Below are positions 8,265 through 17,634 of a stretch of DNA of 64,000 nucleotides, in pieces. Below the pieces are notes generated by a model, which ran no database searches, was not told where the DNA came from, and was given only the letters and a program-made list of their open reading frames with translations. The position numbers and the translations under genes are program-made. This stretch comes from Colwellia sp. C1TZA3 (GTDB taxonomy: Bacteria; Pseudomonadota; Gammaproteobacteria; Enterobacterales; Alteromonadaceae), in the NCBI RefSeq assembly GCF_007954265.1, contig NZ_VOLS01000019.1:1-64000 (forward strand), read 5' to 3'. The number at the start of each line of letters is the position of its first letter. The stretch's first letter is position 1.

Positions 8265-9038
8265 ATGGCATCATCTAGAAATATCATTGCGCTTAAGAGC
8301 ATTTTGCACAAAGAAATACACCGTTTTATGCGTATTTGGGTGCAAACATTGGTTCCACCAGCGATTACTATCAGTTTATATTTTGTTATCTTTGGCTCAT
8401 TAATTGGCTCGCGTATTGGTGAAATGGGCGGTTTTGATTATATGTCATTTATTGTGCCCGGTTTGATTATGATGACTGTTATTACCAATTCATATTCTAA
8501 TGTTGCCTCATCATTTTTCAGTGCTAAGTGGCAACGAAATGTTGAAGAAATGCTAGTAGCACCAGTACCTAATTGGGTTATTGTCGCTGGCTATGTTGGC
8601 GGCGGAATGGCGCGAGGCATGTTGGTAGGTGGTATAGTGACATTTGTATCGATGTTTTTTGTTGATATACAAATACATAATATTTGGGTGATTATTACTA
8701 CGGTAGCACTTACCTCAGCTACCTTTGCTTTGGGTGGTTTAATTAACGCTATTTTTGCGGGTAGTTTTGACGACATATCTATTATTCCCACTTTTATATT
8801 AACGCCACTGACCTATTTGGGTGGCGTGTTTTATTCTATTAGTTTGTTACCTGACTTTTGGCAGGGTATATCGCAAATCAATCCCATTGTTTATATGGTC
8901 AGTGCTTTTAGGTATGGTTTTTTAGGTATTTCTGATGTGAGTTTAGCCTTGTCATTTTCGGTATTAGGTGTATTTATTGTGAGTTTGTATACTGTTGCTA
9001 TGGTGCTAATTACTAAAGGTATTGGTTTAAGAAGTTAA
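8265..9038 (+). CDS. yadH: ABC-2 type permease, YadH type
   Basis: 257 residues with about six membrane-spanning helices (for example LVPPAITISLYFVIFGSLI and VFIVSLYTVAMVLITK) and the ABC-2 family signature region around the TYLGGVFYSISLLPDFW segment before the last helices. It would form a homodimeric channel powered by the upstream ATPase, exporting an unknown substrate across the inner membrane. Translationally linked to the ATPase gene (5-bp gap). Confidence 0.88.
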   Translation: MASSRNIIALKSILHKEIHRFMRIWVQTLVPPAITISLYFVIFGSLIGSRIGEMGGFDYMSFIVPGLIMMTVITNSYSNVASSFFSAKWQRNVEEMLVAPVPNWVIVAGYVGGGMARGMLVGGIVTFVSMFFVDIQIHNIWVIITTVALTSATFALGGLINAIFAGSFDDISIIPTFILTPLTYLGGVFYSISLLPDFWQGISQINPIVYMVSAFRYGFLGISDVSLALSFSVLGVFIVSLYTVAMVLITKGIGLRS

Positions 9039-9082
9039 GCTTAATAACTAGCTGAAATATTGAAATTTATAGGTAAAAAGTA

Positions 9083-9772
9083 ATGAGCAATACAGAAATA
9101 ACCGGTGACTCAAGAATGATTGAGACTAACCAGCCCGACATGCATGAAAAGTTGGTTGAAATCGTTCATAAGCATATTGCGCATCCATCACAAAAGCCAA
9201 TACAAGCACACACTCAGCAAGCATTTGATGAAATTAATCATATTGTGCAGGCATTTTCGGGTGAAGTTATTCTTGATTCGTGTTGTGGCGTGGGTCAAAG
9301 CACACGCTTATTAGCCAAGCAAAATCCAGATGCCTTAGTGATAGGGATAGATAAATCTGCTCATAGAATTAACCGTAATGTAGATGAAGTTGAGCATGAT
9401 GACGGTCAAGGCCGAGTAGAGAATTATCATTTGATCCGCGCTGATTTAAATGACTTTTATCGCCTTGTTGTGACCGCTAACTGGCAAATAAGTCAGCATT
9501 ATATTTTATATCCAAATCCTTGGCCAAAAGCTAAGCATGTGCAGAGGCGCTGGCACGGTAGTGCTGTTTTTCCACAAATTATTGCTGTTGGACAAGAAAT
9601 TATTTTACGCAGCAACTGGCGGCTTTACTTAGAAGAGTTTCAACTGGCAGCGAGTATATTTTCTTTGCAAGGCGATATATCCGCGATTAATGACGCTCAG
9701 CCATTAACGCCATTTGAGGCAAAGTATCAAGCGAGTGGACAGCAATGCTGGCAATTGCGGATTTTTAAGTGA
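9083..9772 (+). CDS. TrmB-like SAM-dependent methyltransferase
   Basis: 229 residues. The SAM-binding motif I is LDSCCGVGQS at 64-73; a second hallmark is YPNPWPKAKHVQRRWHG, very close to the PDPWPKKRHHKRR block of tRNA (guanine-N7)-methyltransferase TrmB. It differs from true TrmB in using NPWP and in its diverged N- and C-termini, so it is a paralogue; the canonical trmB is expected elsewhere. Whether it methylates tRNA is inference. It starts 44 bp after yadH and may be co-transcribed. Confidence 0.75.
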   Translation: MSNTEITGDSRMIETNQPDMHEKLVEIVHKHIAHPSQKPIQAHTQQAFDEINHIVQAFSGEVILDSCCGVGQSTRLLAKQNPDALVIGIDKSAHRINRNVDEVEHDDGQGRVENYHLIRADLNDFYRLVVTANWQISQHYILYPNPWPKAKHVQRRWHGSAVFPQIIAVGQEIILRSNWRLYLEEFQLAASIFSLQGDISAINDAQPLTPFEAKYQASGQQCWQLRIFK

Positions 9773-9792
9773 TAACAGCGGTAAACTAAAAA

Positions 9793-9826
9793 CAAAAAAA
9801 ATTGGTTAAATTAACAATTTTTTAGC
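9793..9826 (+). terminator. Possible AT-rich terminator
   Basis: AAAAATTGGTTAA-ATT-AACAATTTTTT, an imperfect stem with a T run 20 bp after the methyltransferase stop. Confidence 0.4.
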
Positions 9827-9959
9827 CAATTCATACCTTTTTATTATTCAGTGTTAAGCTGGTTTTTATTGTTTTTTATATATATTTCATGTGGTTACGT
9901 TTCTGGCCTGAATGTTGATATTACTTTCTTATATCAACTGGTAATTTAGGATGAATAAC

Positions 9960-10058
9960 ATGATAAACAATATTAAAAAAACCGTTTTTATGCTGGCATT
10001 AAGCAGCTTAGCAATTGTTGAACTGGGTTTAGTTTATATAGCAACTTTAGTGAGTTAA
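9960..10058 (+). CDS. Small single-span membrane protein (32 residues)
   Basis: A short frame MINNIKKTVFMLALSSLAIV... with a basic N-terminus and one hydrophobic helix of about 20 residues covering most of the rest. A ribosome-binding AGG lies nine bases before this ATG; an in-frame ATG nine bases upstream lacks room for one. It occupies an otherwise empty 630-bp gap and stops 10 bp before a family A repeat. No family is recognised. The evidence is the start signal and the coherent hydrophobic segment only. Confidence 0.4.
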   Translation: MINNIKKTVFMLALSSLAIVELGLVYIATLVS

Positions 10059-10068
10059 GCCGCATTTT

Positions 10069-10227
10069 ATACCAATCCCATTAAGTTATTGCTCACTTGT
10101 ACTAGTTAAAATAGCTCAAGGCTGTGTTGCTCTCAATCCCAATAGCCAGCTATTGCTCAATCGAGCGCCTTACCTTGAATTATTTTTCCTGCGCACAACA
10201 AGATCACAAACTTAATGGAACTGGTAT
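10069..10227 (-). repeat. Repeat family A, copy 2 (159 bp)
   Basis: Same 159-bp sequence as the other A copies but inverted: starts ATACCAATCCCATTAAG and ends CTTAATGGAACTGGTAT. Differs from the others at only a few positions. Confidence 0.9.
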
Positions 10228-10403
10228 TAGTTGAGTATCATCGCTAAATTTAGCCTAATTAAATTAAGCTTTATTTGGCTTAATCTTATCTTTAAAAGTC
10301 AATTTTGATTGAAAAAACGAGACTTTTGCTTAATTTTTTATTACAGTGCCGCACATATATAAAGATCAACTTACTGAAGGTAAGTCGTTAATAGTGAATA
10401 AAT

Positions 10404-12032
10404 ATGACGGTGAATAAACGCGCGGCAAAAGCGTCTGAAGAGTCTTTACTGCGCATTTTTACCATTCCTGTCGCCCCTGATTCTACATTAGGGCGAATAG
10501 AGAATGAGATGTCGCAAAACTTGGCAGGCTTTCTTGGCGCACATATAGCGGCAACAGAACAAGCGTTAAGCGAAATTGAAAAAGATTTTGCCGGTTCGCA
10601 GATCCCTGAAGAGCCTGCTTTTGTTTCTGACCACATGCAGCACTTGCTTGACAAGTTGGTGTCTCAGTCTGTGCATACCTCAAGTCCAAGTTTTATTGGC
10701 CATATGACCTCAGCATTACCTTACTTTATTTTGCCGTTGTCAAAGTTGATGGTGGGCTTAAATCAAAATTTGGTAAAAATAGAGACCTCTAAAGCATTTA
10801 CCCCGATGGAACGACAAGTTCTCGGTATGATGCATCGGTTAGTTTATGAAAAAGAAGCACCATTTTATCAACAGTGGATGCACAGTGCTAATCACTCCTT
10901 AGGTGCATTTTGCTCAGGTGGTACTGTCGCTAATTTAACAGCACTTTGGGTTGCACGTAACAACTTACTCAAGCCTGATGGGGACTTTAAAGGTGTAGCA
11001 CGTGAGGGCTTATTTAAGGCGCTTAAACACTATCAGTATGATGGCTTAGCTATTTTAGTGTCAGCTCGTGGTCATTACTCACTGAAAAAATCAGCAGATG
11101 TACTTGGCATAGGTCAAGACAGCGTTATTGCGATTCCAACTGATGAAAATAATAAAATTGACTGCCAATTATTAGCAGCGAAATGCCAGCAATTAGCCAG
11201 TGAGAATATTCAAGTGCTCAGTATTGTTGGTGTTGCTGGAACCACTGAAACCGGCAATGTCGACCCCCTTGATAAAATAGCCGTTATTGCGCAACGTTAT
11301 GGCGCGCATTTTCATGTTGACGCCGCGTGGGGCGGCGCGACCTTACTATCAAATAAATATCGCCCCTTATTAAAAGGCATTGAGTTAGCTGATTCAGTGA
11401 CTATCGACGCACACAAGCAAATGTATGTGCCGATGGGCGCTGGGCTAGTCGTATTTAAAAACCCAGCCTCGGTAGCCGCTATTGAGCATCATGCGGAGTA
11501 CATTTTACGTAAAGGCTCAAAAGATCTAGGTAGTCATACTTTGGAAGGTTCACGCCCAGGTATGGCAATGCTGGTATATTCTGCGCTGCACGTGATCAGC
11601 CGGCCTGGCTATGAAATGCTGATTAATAACAGTATTGAAAAAGCCCATTATTTTGCTAAGTTAATCGCGCAACACCCTGACTTTGAATTGATCACTAGAC
11701 CTGAGTTATGCTTGCTAACGTATCGTTATAATCCAGCTATTGTACAAAAGTTGTTGGCGAATGCTGATGATATTGAACAAGAAAATATCAATGAATTGCT
11801 CGATAAACTGACCAAGTTTATTCAAAAACGTCAACGTGAAAATGGTAAATCTTTTGTTTCTCGTACCCGTATTGAAGTGAAAAAGTATCAAGGGCGTAAA
11901 ACTTTAGTTTTTCGCGTTGTATTGGCTAATCCACTGACCTCAAAAACTATTCTACAAGATGTTCTAGCGGAACAAGCAACGCTGGCACAAGAAAGTGAAA
12001 GCTTTTTGCCCTTGTTACTGACGATGACTTGA
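10404..12032 (+). CDS. panP: Pyridoxal-dependent aspartate 1-decarboxylase PanP
   Basis: 542 residues of the glutamate decarboxylase-like, group II PLP family. The PLP lysine is in the motif DAHKQMYVP, preceded by HVDAAWGGA, which contacts the cofactor. PanP makes beta-alanine from aspartate, the reaction done by the pyruvoyl enzyme PanD in enterobacteria; it was described in Vibrio and relatives that lack panD. Its position next to the convergent panC and panB, which consume beta-alanine, strongly supports this assignment. No panD is visible here. A strong terminator follows. Confidence 0.9.
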   Translation: MTVNKRAAKASEESLLRIFTIPVAPDSTLGRIENEMSQNLAGFLGAHIAATEQALSEIEKDFAGSQIPEEPAFVSDHMQHLLDKLVSQSVHTSSPSFIGHMTSALPYFILPLSKLMVGLNQNLVKIETSKAFTPMERQVLGMMHRLVYEKEAPFYQQWMHSANHSLGAFCSGGTVANLTALWVARNNLLKPDGDFKGVAREGLFKALKHYQYDGLAILVSARGHYSLKKSADVLGIGQDSVIAIPTDENNKIDCQLLAAKCQQLASENIQVLSIVGVAGTTETGNVDPLDKIAVIAQRYGAHFHVDAAWGGATLLSNKYRPLLKGIELADSVTIDAHKQMYVPMGAGLVVFKNPASVAAIEHHAEYILRKGSKDLGSHTLEGSRPGMAMLVYSALHVISRPGYEMLINNSIEKAHYFAKLIAQHPDFELITRPELCLLTYRYNPAIVQKLLANADDIEQENINELLDKLTKFIQKRQRENGKSFVSRTRIEVKKYQGRKTLVFRVVLANPLTSKTILQDVLAEQATLAQESESFLPLLLTMT

Positions 12033-12052
12033 ACATTTTCATTGGCAAATAA

Positions 12053-12082
12053 AAAAGCGACTACCTTAGGTCGTCGCTTTAA
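12053..12082. terminator. Bidirectional terminator between panP and panC
   Basis: AAAGCGACTACC-TTA-GGTCGTCGCTTT with one internal mismatch, A run to the left and T-rich right flank, between convergent genes. Confidence 0.75.
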
Positions 12083-12093
12083 TGTTTACTGCG

Positions 12094-12125
12094 CTATAAA
12101 GCTATAAAGCTATAAAGCTATAAAG
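12094..12125. repeat. Four tandem copies of an 8-bp unit at the panC stop
   Basis: Four exact copies of CTATAAAG; the last copy contains the panC stop codon (12118-12120, TAG on the minus strand). Looks like a slippage product. Confidence 0.9.
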
Positions 12126-12969
12126 TTAAGGTCACTTGTAGGTTATCAATTAACCTTGCTTTACCACAATGCGCGGCAGCGAGAATCACCAGTTGTTTAT
12201 CGTCTTTACTGGCAGGTTGTAAAGTGCGCGCGTGACAAATATGAATATAATCGGTTTTCATGCCAGCTATATCGATATTATTGGCGGCCTGTTGCGCTAA
12301 GCCAATAAAGTTATTGTCGCTTTGTATCGCTTGAGCTAGCCATTTAAGATTTTGACTTAAGGCCGGCGCGATGTTTTTTTCTTGTTCATTGAGATAATTA
12401 TTACGTGAGCTTAACGCTAAACCTGAGGTTTCTCGTACTGTTTCAACCGCTATTATCTCAATCGGCATGGATAAGTCTTCCACCATGGTTTGAATTACTT
12501 GTACTTGCTGATAGTCCTTTAAGCCAAAGCAGGCAATATCCGGCTGTACTAAATTAAACAACTTACAAACAACGGTTGTTACACCACGAAAATGTCCAGG
12601 GCGACTTTCACCACAATAATGTTGAGAAACATTCGGTACTTCAACATAACTTTGTTGGTCTAAACCTTTAGGATAAATAATCGCTGGTGTGGGAGTAAAT
12701 AATAAGTCGCAACCGGCGGCCAGTAATTTGTCTTGATCGGCCGCCATAGTGCGAGGGTAATTACCGATATCTTCATTTGCACCAAATTGCATTGGGTTAA
12801 CAAAAATACTGGCAACCACTTTATCAGCAACCAATTTGGCTTTTTTTACTAAGGCAATATGTCCCTGGTGTAAGTTGCCCATAGTGGGAACAAAAGCAAT
12901 GTTAAGACCTTGTTGGCGCCAAAGATTAATTTCGCGACGTAAATTCGAAATTTGTTCAATTGTTTGCAT
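12118..12969 (-). CDS. panC: Pantothenate synthetase
   Basis: 283 residues, the normal PanC length. Family motifs: [15 protein letters not shown] (ATP-binding HxGH) near the N-terminus, [23 protein letters not shown]-type region [13 protein letters not shown] and the KMSKS-like [10 protein letters not shown]. Condenses pantoate with beta-alanine using ATP, the last step of pantothenate synthesis in the cytoplasm. It is followed on the minus strand by the convergent terminator shared with panP; panB lies 137 bp upstream. Confidence 0.95.
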   Translation of the reverse strand: MQTIEQISNLRREINLWRQQGLNIAFVPTMGNLHQGHIALVKKAKLVADKVVASIFVNPMQFGANEDIGNYPRTMAADQDKLLAAGCDLLFTPTPAIIYPKGLDQQSYVEVPNVSQHYCGESRPGHFRGVTTVVCKLFNLVQPDIACFGLKDYQQVQVIQTMVEDLSMPIEIIAVETVRETSGLALSSRNNYLNEQEKNIAPALSQNLKWLAQAIQSDNNFIGLAQQAANNIDIAGMKTDYIHICHARTLQPASKDDKQLVILAAAHCGKARLIDNLQVTLTL

Positions 12970-13106
12970 GGTATTCTACTTTCTGTTCGATGTTAAAGGC
13001 CGGTGTTTTAATGACAATGGGTTTTATACCCACAGATACATTAATGACTCACCTTCTAATGGTCTACATAATAATCGGCTTGGCTGTGCGAAATTATAAT
13101 CGCTAG

Positions 13107-13901
13107 CTATTTGAAAATGTGTTCAGGGCCTGGAAAATTACCCTTACTAACTTCGTCAATATACAGCTCTACTGCTTTTTTAATATCGCCAGTATCGATT
13201 AAAAAGTTACGTGAAAACTTAGGCATATAACTACATGAGATGCCTAAGGCATCATGCATCACTAAAATTTGTCCATCGGTATCTTTACCTGCCCCTATAC
13301 CAATGGTCGGTATTGAGACCGCTTCTGTAATAGCTTTACCTAAGCCACTTGGAATACACTCGAGTACTAATAACTGTGCGCCTGCCGCTTCTAATGCTTT
13401 GGCGTTTTCAATCATTTCTAGGGCTTTGTCGCTTTCTCTACCTTGTACTTTAAAGCCGCCAAATACGTTGACCGATTGTGGCGTTAAGCCCAAATGCGCA
13501 CAAACTGGGATACCACGCTCAACTAGGCCTTTAATGCTTGCTTCTAGCCACTGGCCACCTTCTATTTTTACCATGCTAGCACCGGCTTGCATTAGCTTAG
13601 CGGCGTTTACATAGGCTTGTTCAGTAGTGGCGTAACTCATAAAAGGCATATCAGCGATAATAAGGCTATTTTCTACGCCACGTTTTACACAAAGCGTATG
13701 ATAAGCCATGTGCTCAATATCAACGGGCAGGGTATCGTCATGGCCTTGTAAAACCATGCCTAGTGAGTCACCGATCAATATTGCATGAATACCTGCTTGA
13801 TCGAATATTTTCGCAAAACTGGCATCATAGGCGGTAATAGTGGTAATTTTTTCACCTTGTTGTTTCATTTTCTTTAAGGTGGCGGTGGTTATTTGGGCCA
13901 T
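13107..13901 (-). CDS. panB: 3-methyl-2-oxobutanoate hydroxymethyltransferase
   Basis: 264 residues. Conserved segments include [40 protein letters not shown] (metal-binding Asp) and the [19 protein letters not shown] block with the catalytic Glu. PanB transfers a hydroxymethyl group from methylene-tetrahydrofolate to ketoisovalerate, giving ketopantoate. Gene order panC-panB-folK-pcnB on one strand matches other gammaproteobacteria. The ketopantoate reductase gene is not in this window. Confidence 0.95.
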   Translation of the reverse strand: MAQITTATLKKMKQQGEKITTITAYDASFAKIFDQAGIHAILIGDSLGMVLQGHDDTLPVDIEHMAYHTLCVKRGVENSLIIADMPFMSYATTEQAYVNAAKLMQAGASMVKIEGGQWLEASIKGLVERGIPVCAHLGLTPQSVNVFGGFKVQGRESDKALEMIENAKALEAAGAQLLVLECIPSGLGKAITEAVSIPTIGIGAGKDTDGQILVMHDALGISCSYMPKFSRNFLIDTGDIKKAVELYIDEVSKGNFPGPEHIFK

Positions 13902-13958
13902 AATATTTCCGTTGGTTATGATGCAGCATTAATCTTTGCTACTTTTAGAGCTGTTATT

Positions 13959-14450
13959 CTAACTTAACTTACTGTGAATTTTTAGTCCATTTTTATCTAT
14001 TTGGTTAGCCAGCGCTTGAATACTATCACCATCAGGTAAAACTAAGTAGGGGGCTATTTCTGCCAGGGGTAATAGCACAAATTCTCGTCGCTTTAAGCCA
14101 TAGTGCGGTATTGTTAAGCGTTCAGTACTTATCATTTGCTGGGCAAATAAGAGGATGTCTAAATCAAGCACCCTAGCGCCCCAACGATTATCTTTGCGAA
14201 CTCGACCAGCATTTTGCTCAATATTTTGTAGCTGATCCAGTAACGCAATGGCACTCAAGTTTGTTTCAATGGCGACTACAGCATTCATGTAATCAGGTTG
14301 ATCTTGTGGCCCCATAGGGCGACTAAAATACAATGAAGATACTTTGCTGATCTGGCAATGTTCTAACTGCGCTAGTTTATCTAACGCAGAAGAAATTTGT
14401 GCTTGCGGATCAGCTAAGTTACTGCCTAAACCAATATAGGCTAAAGCCAT
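13959..14450 (-). CDS. folK: HPPK, 6-hydroxymethyl-dihydropterin pyrophosphokinase
   Basis: 163 residues. AYIGLGSNLADP at the N-terminus and the signature WGARVLDLDILLF (metal-binding Asp pair) are diagnostic. It transfers pyrophosphate from ATP to 6-hydroxymethyl-7,8-dihydropterin in folate synthesis. Its ATG overlaps the pcnB stop codon by one base (TAATG), so translation is coupled. Confidence 0.95.
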   Translation of the reverse strand: MALAYIGLGSNLADPQAQISSALDKLAQLEHCQISKVSSLYFSRPMGPQDQPDYMNAVVAIETNLSAIALLDQLQNIEQNAGRVRKDNRWGARVLDLDILLFAQQMISTERLTIPHYGLKRREFVLLPLAEIAPYLVLPDGDSIQALANQIDKNGLKIHSKLS

Positions 14451-15868
14451 TATGCTTCGCTACTAGTGCTTTCTACCCGAGGTTTTTTACGCTTACGTGT
14501 GTTGCGTCGAGGGCCACTTTTACTGGGGACAATACTTTTGATCATCACTTGTTGTGTATCAACATTAGACTCTTGAAAGTCTCCCCACCACTTAGCAAGT
14601 TCTTGCAGAGAACCTGGCTCGCTATTACTGGTGTTTGGCTGTTCAATTTCAGCGCGCAGTAATAAAAAGTCATAACCGGCTCTAAATTTAGGATGTTCAA
14701 GTGCTTTAAATGCTCGTTTACCATCTCGGCGAACTAACTTTTCTTGTAAAATCCAAATGTCTTTCATCACGGCTTGAAAACGTTTGGGTATAGCAATACT
14801 GCGCTGTTGCTCTGACATCACTTCACTTAACGCACCAAAAAATGCATCTTGTGGTGTTAATTGGGCTTCACGGTTTAAGCGTTTTATGTGCTCTTGCATC
14901 GGGTACCAAAGCATAGCAGCAAATAAAAATGCCGGGGTAACACGCTGATCATTATTAACTCTATGGTCAGTGTTTTTCATTGCCAAACTGATAAAGTCAG
15001 CTAAATAAACTTGAGATTTTTGATTCAGTTGCTGATCAACCGCAGGGAAGAAGTACTGAAATAAACTGTAATCACGCAACAGTTCGAAGTTCGGTAACGC
15101 TTTGCCAGACATAAACAGCTTTAAAAACTCTTCAAACAATCGTGCAGGCGGGATATTAGCCATCAGTGGCGCCAGCGTTTTTATTGGCGCTTCAGTGTCA
15201 GAATGAATCTCCATGTCTAATTTTGTCGCGAAACGAATAGCCCGTAACATCCGAACTGGGTCTTCACGGTAGCGTGTTTCAGGGTCACCAATTAAGCGAA
15301 TTTGTTTGGCGTAAACATCAGCAACACCATTGGCAAAGTCATAAACTTTAAAGTCTTTGGCCGAGTAATAAAGTGCATTAATGGTAAAGTCACGACGTTC
15401 GGCGTCTTCTTCAATACTGCCATAAATATTGTCACGCAAGAGCATGCCGTCTTCACTTTGCTTTGAAGTTTTCTGGCAGTTTTTTTCTTCATCGCTATCG
15501 TGATGGCCCCTAAACGTGGCCACTTCAATAATCTCACGGCCAAAAACAATATGGGCAAGACGAAAGCGACGACCAATAAGTCGACAATTACGAAACAATT
15601 CCTTAATTTGCTCAGGGGTTGCGTTGGTGGCAATATCAAAATCTTTGGGTTCAAAGCCTAAGATAATATCGCGAACACCACCGCCCACTAAGTAAGCGTC
15701 ATAGCCGCCTTTATTTAAGCGATACAATACTTTTAAGGCATTGTGACTGATGTGTTTTCTAGATACAGGGTGCTGATCACGTGAAAGTATAATAGGCTGT
15801 TCAAATGATGGCTGCTTAACGTTTTTTTTTCGGGCTTTTCCGAGTACTTTTTTACACAAATTGATCAC
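14450..15868 (-). CDS. pcnB: Poly(A) polymerase I
   Basis: 472 residues. The nucleotidyltransferase signature LVGGGVRDIILG followed by PKDFDIATNATPEQI carries the catalytic Asp residues; DFTINALYY and the RYREDPVRMLRAIRF block mark a class II tRNA-nucleotidyltransferase-like enzyme. The long, basic, disordered tail (RNTRKRKKPR near the C-terminus) distinguishes PcnB from the CCA enzyme. It adds poly(A) tails that promote RNA decay. The gene overlaps folK by one base. Confidence 0.95.
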   Translation of the reverse strand: MINLCKKVLGKARKKNVKQPSFEQPIILSRDQHPVSRKHISHNALKVLYRLNKGGYDAYLVGGGVRDIILGFEPKDFDIATNATPEQIKELFRNCRLIGRRFRLAHIVFGREIIEVATFRGHHDSDEEKNCQKTSKQSEDGMLLRDNIYGSIEEDAERRDFTINALYYSAKDFKVYDFANGVADVYAKQIRLIGDPETRYREDPVRMLRAIRFATKLDMEIHSDTEAPIKTLAPLMANIPPARLFEEFLKLFMSGKALPNFELLRDYSLFQYFFPAVDQQLNQKSQVYLADFISLAMKNTDHRVNNDQRVTPAFLFAAMLWYPMQEHIKRLNREAQLTPQDAFFGALSEVMSEQQRSIAIPKRFQAVMKDIWILQEKLVRRDGKRAFKALEHPKFRAGYDFLLLRAEIEQPNTSNSEPGSLQELAKWWGDFQESNVDTQQVMIKSIVPSKSGPRRNTRKRKKPRVESTSSEA

Positions 15869-15979
15869 GCTTTTGATAATGGTGGACCCCAGTTTTATCG
15901 ATAAATTTCCCGCGCAATGATATAACAGTGTAAAGGAAAAGAGAATGCAAACAGGGTGAAAAATCGGCGTTAATTGTAC

Positions 15980-16885
15980 TTATAAAACTATTTCTTGTGA
16001 TTTTGGTACTTGAGTAATTGACCAGTGGGCGATTGCCCAGGTTAAAAGTTCAGTAACACTGGCTTGTTGTAATTGTTTGGGCGGCTGTTGACCCAGAAAT
16101 GTTAAGGCGGCAAATAGTGAAGGTACTGGGTTTTTTTGATCAATTTCTGCGGCGTTATTTTGCTTGCTAAGCTTAAAACCTTGCTGAGTTACCGCTAGTG
16201 GGAAATGGCCAAACTTAGGCGGATTACGCTGTAATATCTGATAAAAACTTAATTGTCGTGCTGTCGGTTCAAGTAAATCACAACCGCGGATAACATGGGT
16301 AATACCTTGATAGATATCGTCAACAACAACCGCTAATTGATAGGCAAATAGGCCATCTTTTCTTAAGACAATAAAGTCTTCTTGAGCCAGTTCAGTATTG
16401 CAGGTTACTGAGTGTTGAATAAGGTCGTGATATTGCGAGATACCCATGGTGTTAATTATGCGAATAGCACTATTGCTTGCGGGCTGTGATAAGTGTCGAC
16501 AATGGCCTTGGTAGATTCCGCCTGTGGCTTTAATTTCGCCCCGAGTACAGCGACAATAATAACTGAGTTGTTGCTGGCCTAATTCGGCTAATACTTCGCG
16601 ATAAACTTTATCTTGTTGGCTTTGGTAAAGTACTTCTTCATCCCAGTGCAAACCATAGTTTTCCAGTGTTGTTAGGATAGCAGCACTGGCACCCACTTTT
16701 TCACGAGGTGGATCAATATCCTCAATTCTTACTAGCCATTGGCCGTTATTGTGCTTGGCGTCTAGATAACTTGCCAGCGCAGCAATTAATGAACCAAAAT
16801 GTAATAAACCGGAAGGAGAAGGCGCAAAGCGACCCCGATAAATACTTGAGGTATCGGGTCGCAAAGATTGGCTGATGGCTAACAA
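15980..16885 (-). CDS. gluQ: Glutamyl-Q tRNA(Asp) synthetase
   Basis: 301 residues, much shorter than GluRS because it lacks the anticodon-binding domain. The HIGH-like motif is SGLLHFGS near residue 25 and the KMSKS-like motif is FKLSKQN near 235; a zinc-site CRCTRGE and downstream Cys/His lie in between. It attaches glutamate to queuosine in the tRNA-Asp anticodon. It starts 12 bp after dksA, the same order as in E. coli, and is probably co-transcribed with it. Confidence 0.94.
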   Translation of the reverse strand: MLAISQSLRPDTSSIYRGRFAPSPSGLLHFGSLIAALASYLDAKHNNGQWLVRIEDIDPPREKVGASAAILTTLENYGLHWDEEVLYQSQQDKVYREVLAELGQQQLSYYCRCTRGEIKATGGIYQGHCRHLSQPASNSAIRIINTMGISQYHDLIQHSVTCNTELAQEDFIVLRKDGLFAYQLAVVVDDIYQGITHVIRGCDLLEPTARQLSFYQILQRNPPKFGHFPLAVTQQGFKLSKQNNAAEIDQKNPVPSLFAALTFLGQQPPKQLQQASVTELLTWAIAHWSITQVPKSQEIVL

Positions 16886-16897
16886 CGTTGAGGGCTT

Positions 16898-17338
16898 TTA
16901 ACCCGCGAGTTGACGCTCTTTAATTTCTTGCAATGTTTTACATTCAATACAAAGATCTGCGGTTGGGCGGGCTTCTAAACGGCGAATGCCGATTTCAATG
17001 CCACAAGAGTTACAAAAACCAAAGTCATCATCTTCGATAAGCTGTAAGGTTTTCTCAATTTTCTTGATCAGTTTACGTTCACGGTCACGTGTGCGTAATT
17101 CAAGACTGAACTCTTCTTCTTGAGCGGCACGGTCAACGGGATCAGGGAAATTTGCGGCTTCATCCTGCATATGCGATACGGTGCGATCAACTTCTTGGCG
17201 AAGTTGTATACGCCATGCATCTAGAATTTTTTTGAAATGTTCTAGTTGCGCGGCATTCATGTATTCTTCTTTAGGTTTTTCAACGTAAGGGTTGACACCT
17301 GCTAATGCTAATATACCTAATGTTTTCTGTGCTGGCAT
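16898..17338 (-). CDS. dksA: RNA polymerase-binding transcription factor DksA
   Basis: 146 residues. The Zn finger has Cys109, Cys112, Cys130 and Cys133 (CNSC ... CIEC). The coiled-coil tip contains NFPDPVDRA with Asp66, Asp69 and Ala71, equivalent to the E. coli tip residues that act in the RNA polymerase secondary channel with ppGpp. I choose the ATG at 17338 because it gives the family N-terminus ([18 protein letters not shown]) and is preceded by GGAGAA; the frame is open 46 codons further upstream without family similarity. Confidence 0.96.
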   Translation of the reverse strand: MPAQKTLGILALAGVNPYVEKPKEEYMNAAQLEHFKKILDAWRIQLRQEVDRTVSHMQDEAANFPDPVDRAAQEEEFSLELRTRDRERKLIKKIEKTLQLIEDDDFGFCNSCGIEIGIRRLEARPTADLCIECKTLQEIKERQLAG

Positions 17339-17634
17339 GCTAATTCTCCTAATGCTACTCGACCTAAATCGATGAATATGGGTTACATCATGTAACTTCA
17401 TCGCTTGGTTGTAACGGCCACTGTATATAGGCCTAAAATATCCCACATATATTGTGTTAGCTACTATAAAATTCAAGGCTTAATTGATAAATAATCAGCA
17501 TAAAATTAAAAATATTTTTAAAATATTACGACTGTTTGATTTTTGACCAAGGTGGCGATAAAATTTGGGCAAGCTCTTTTAGCAAGTTTTTAACCCCCGC
17601 GTCAATCATTATCGTCGCTATTTCTTTGTTGTCA

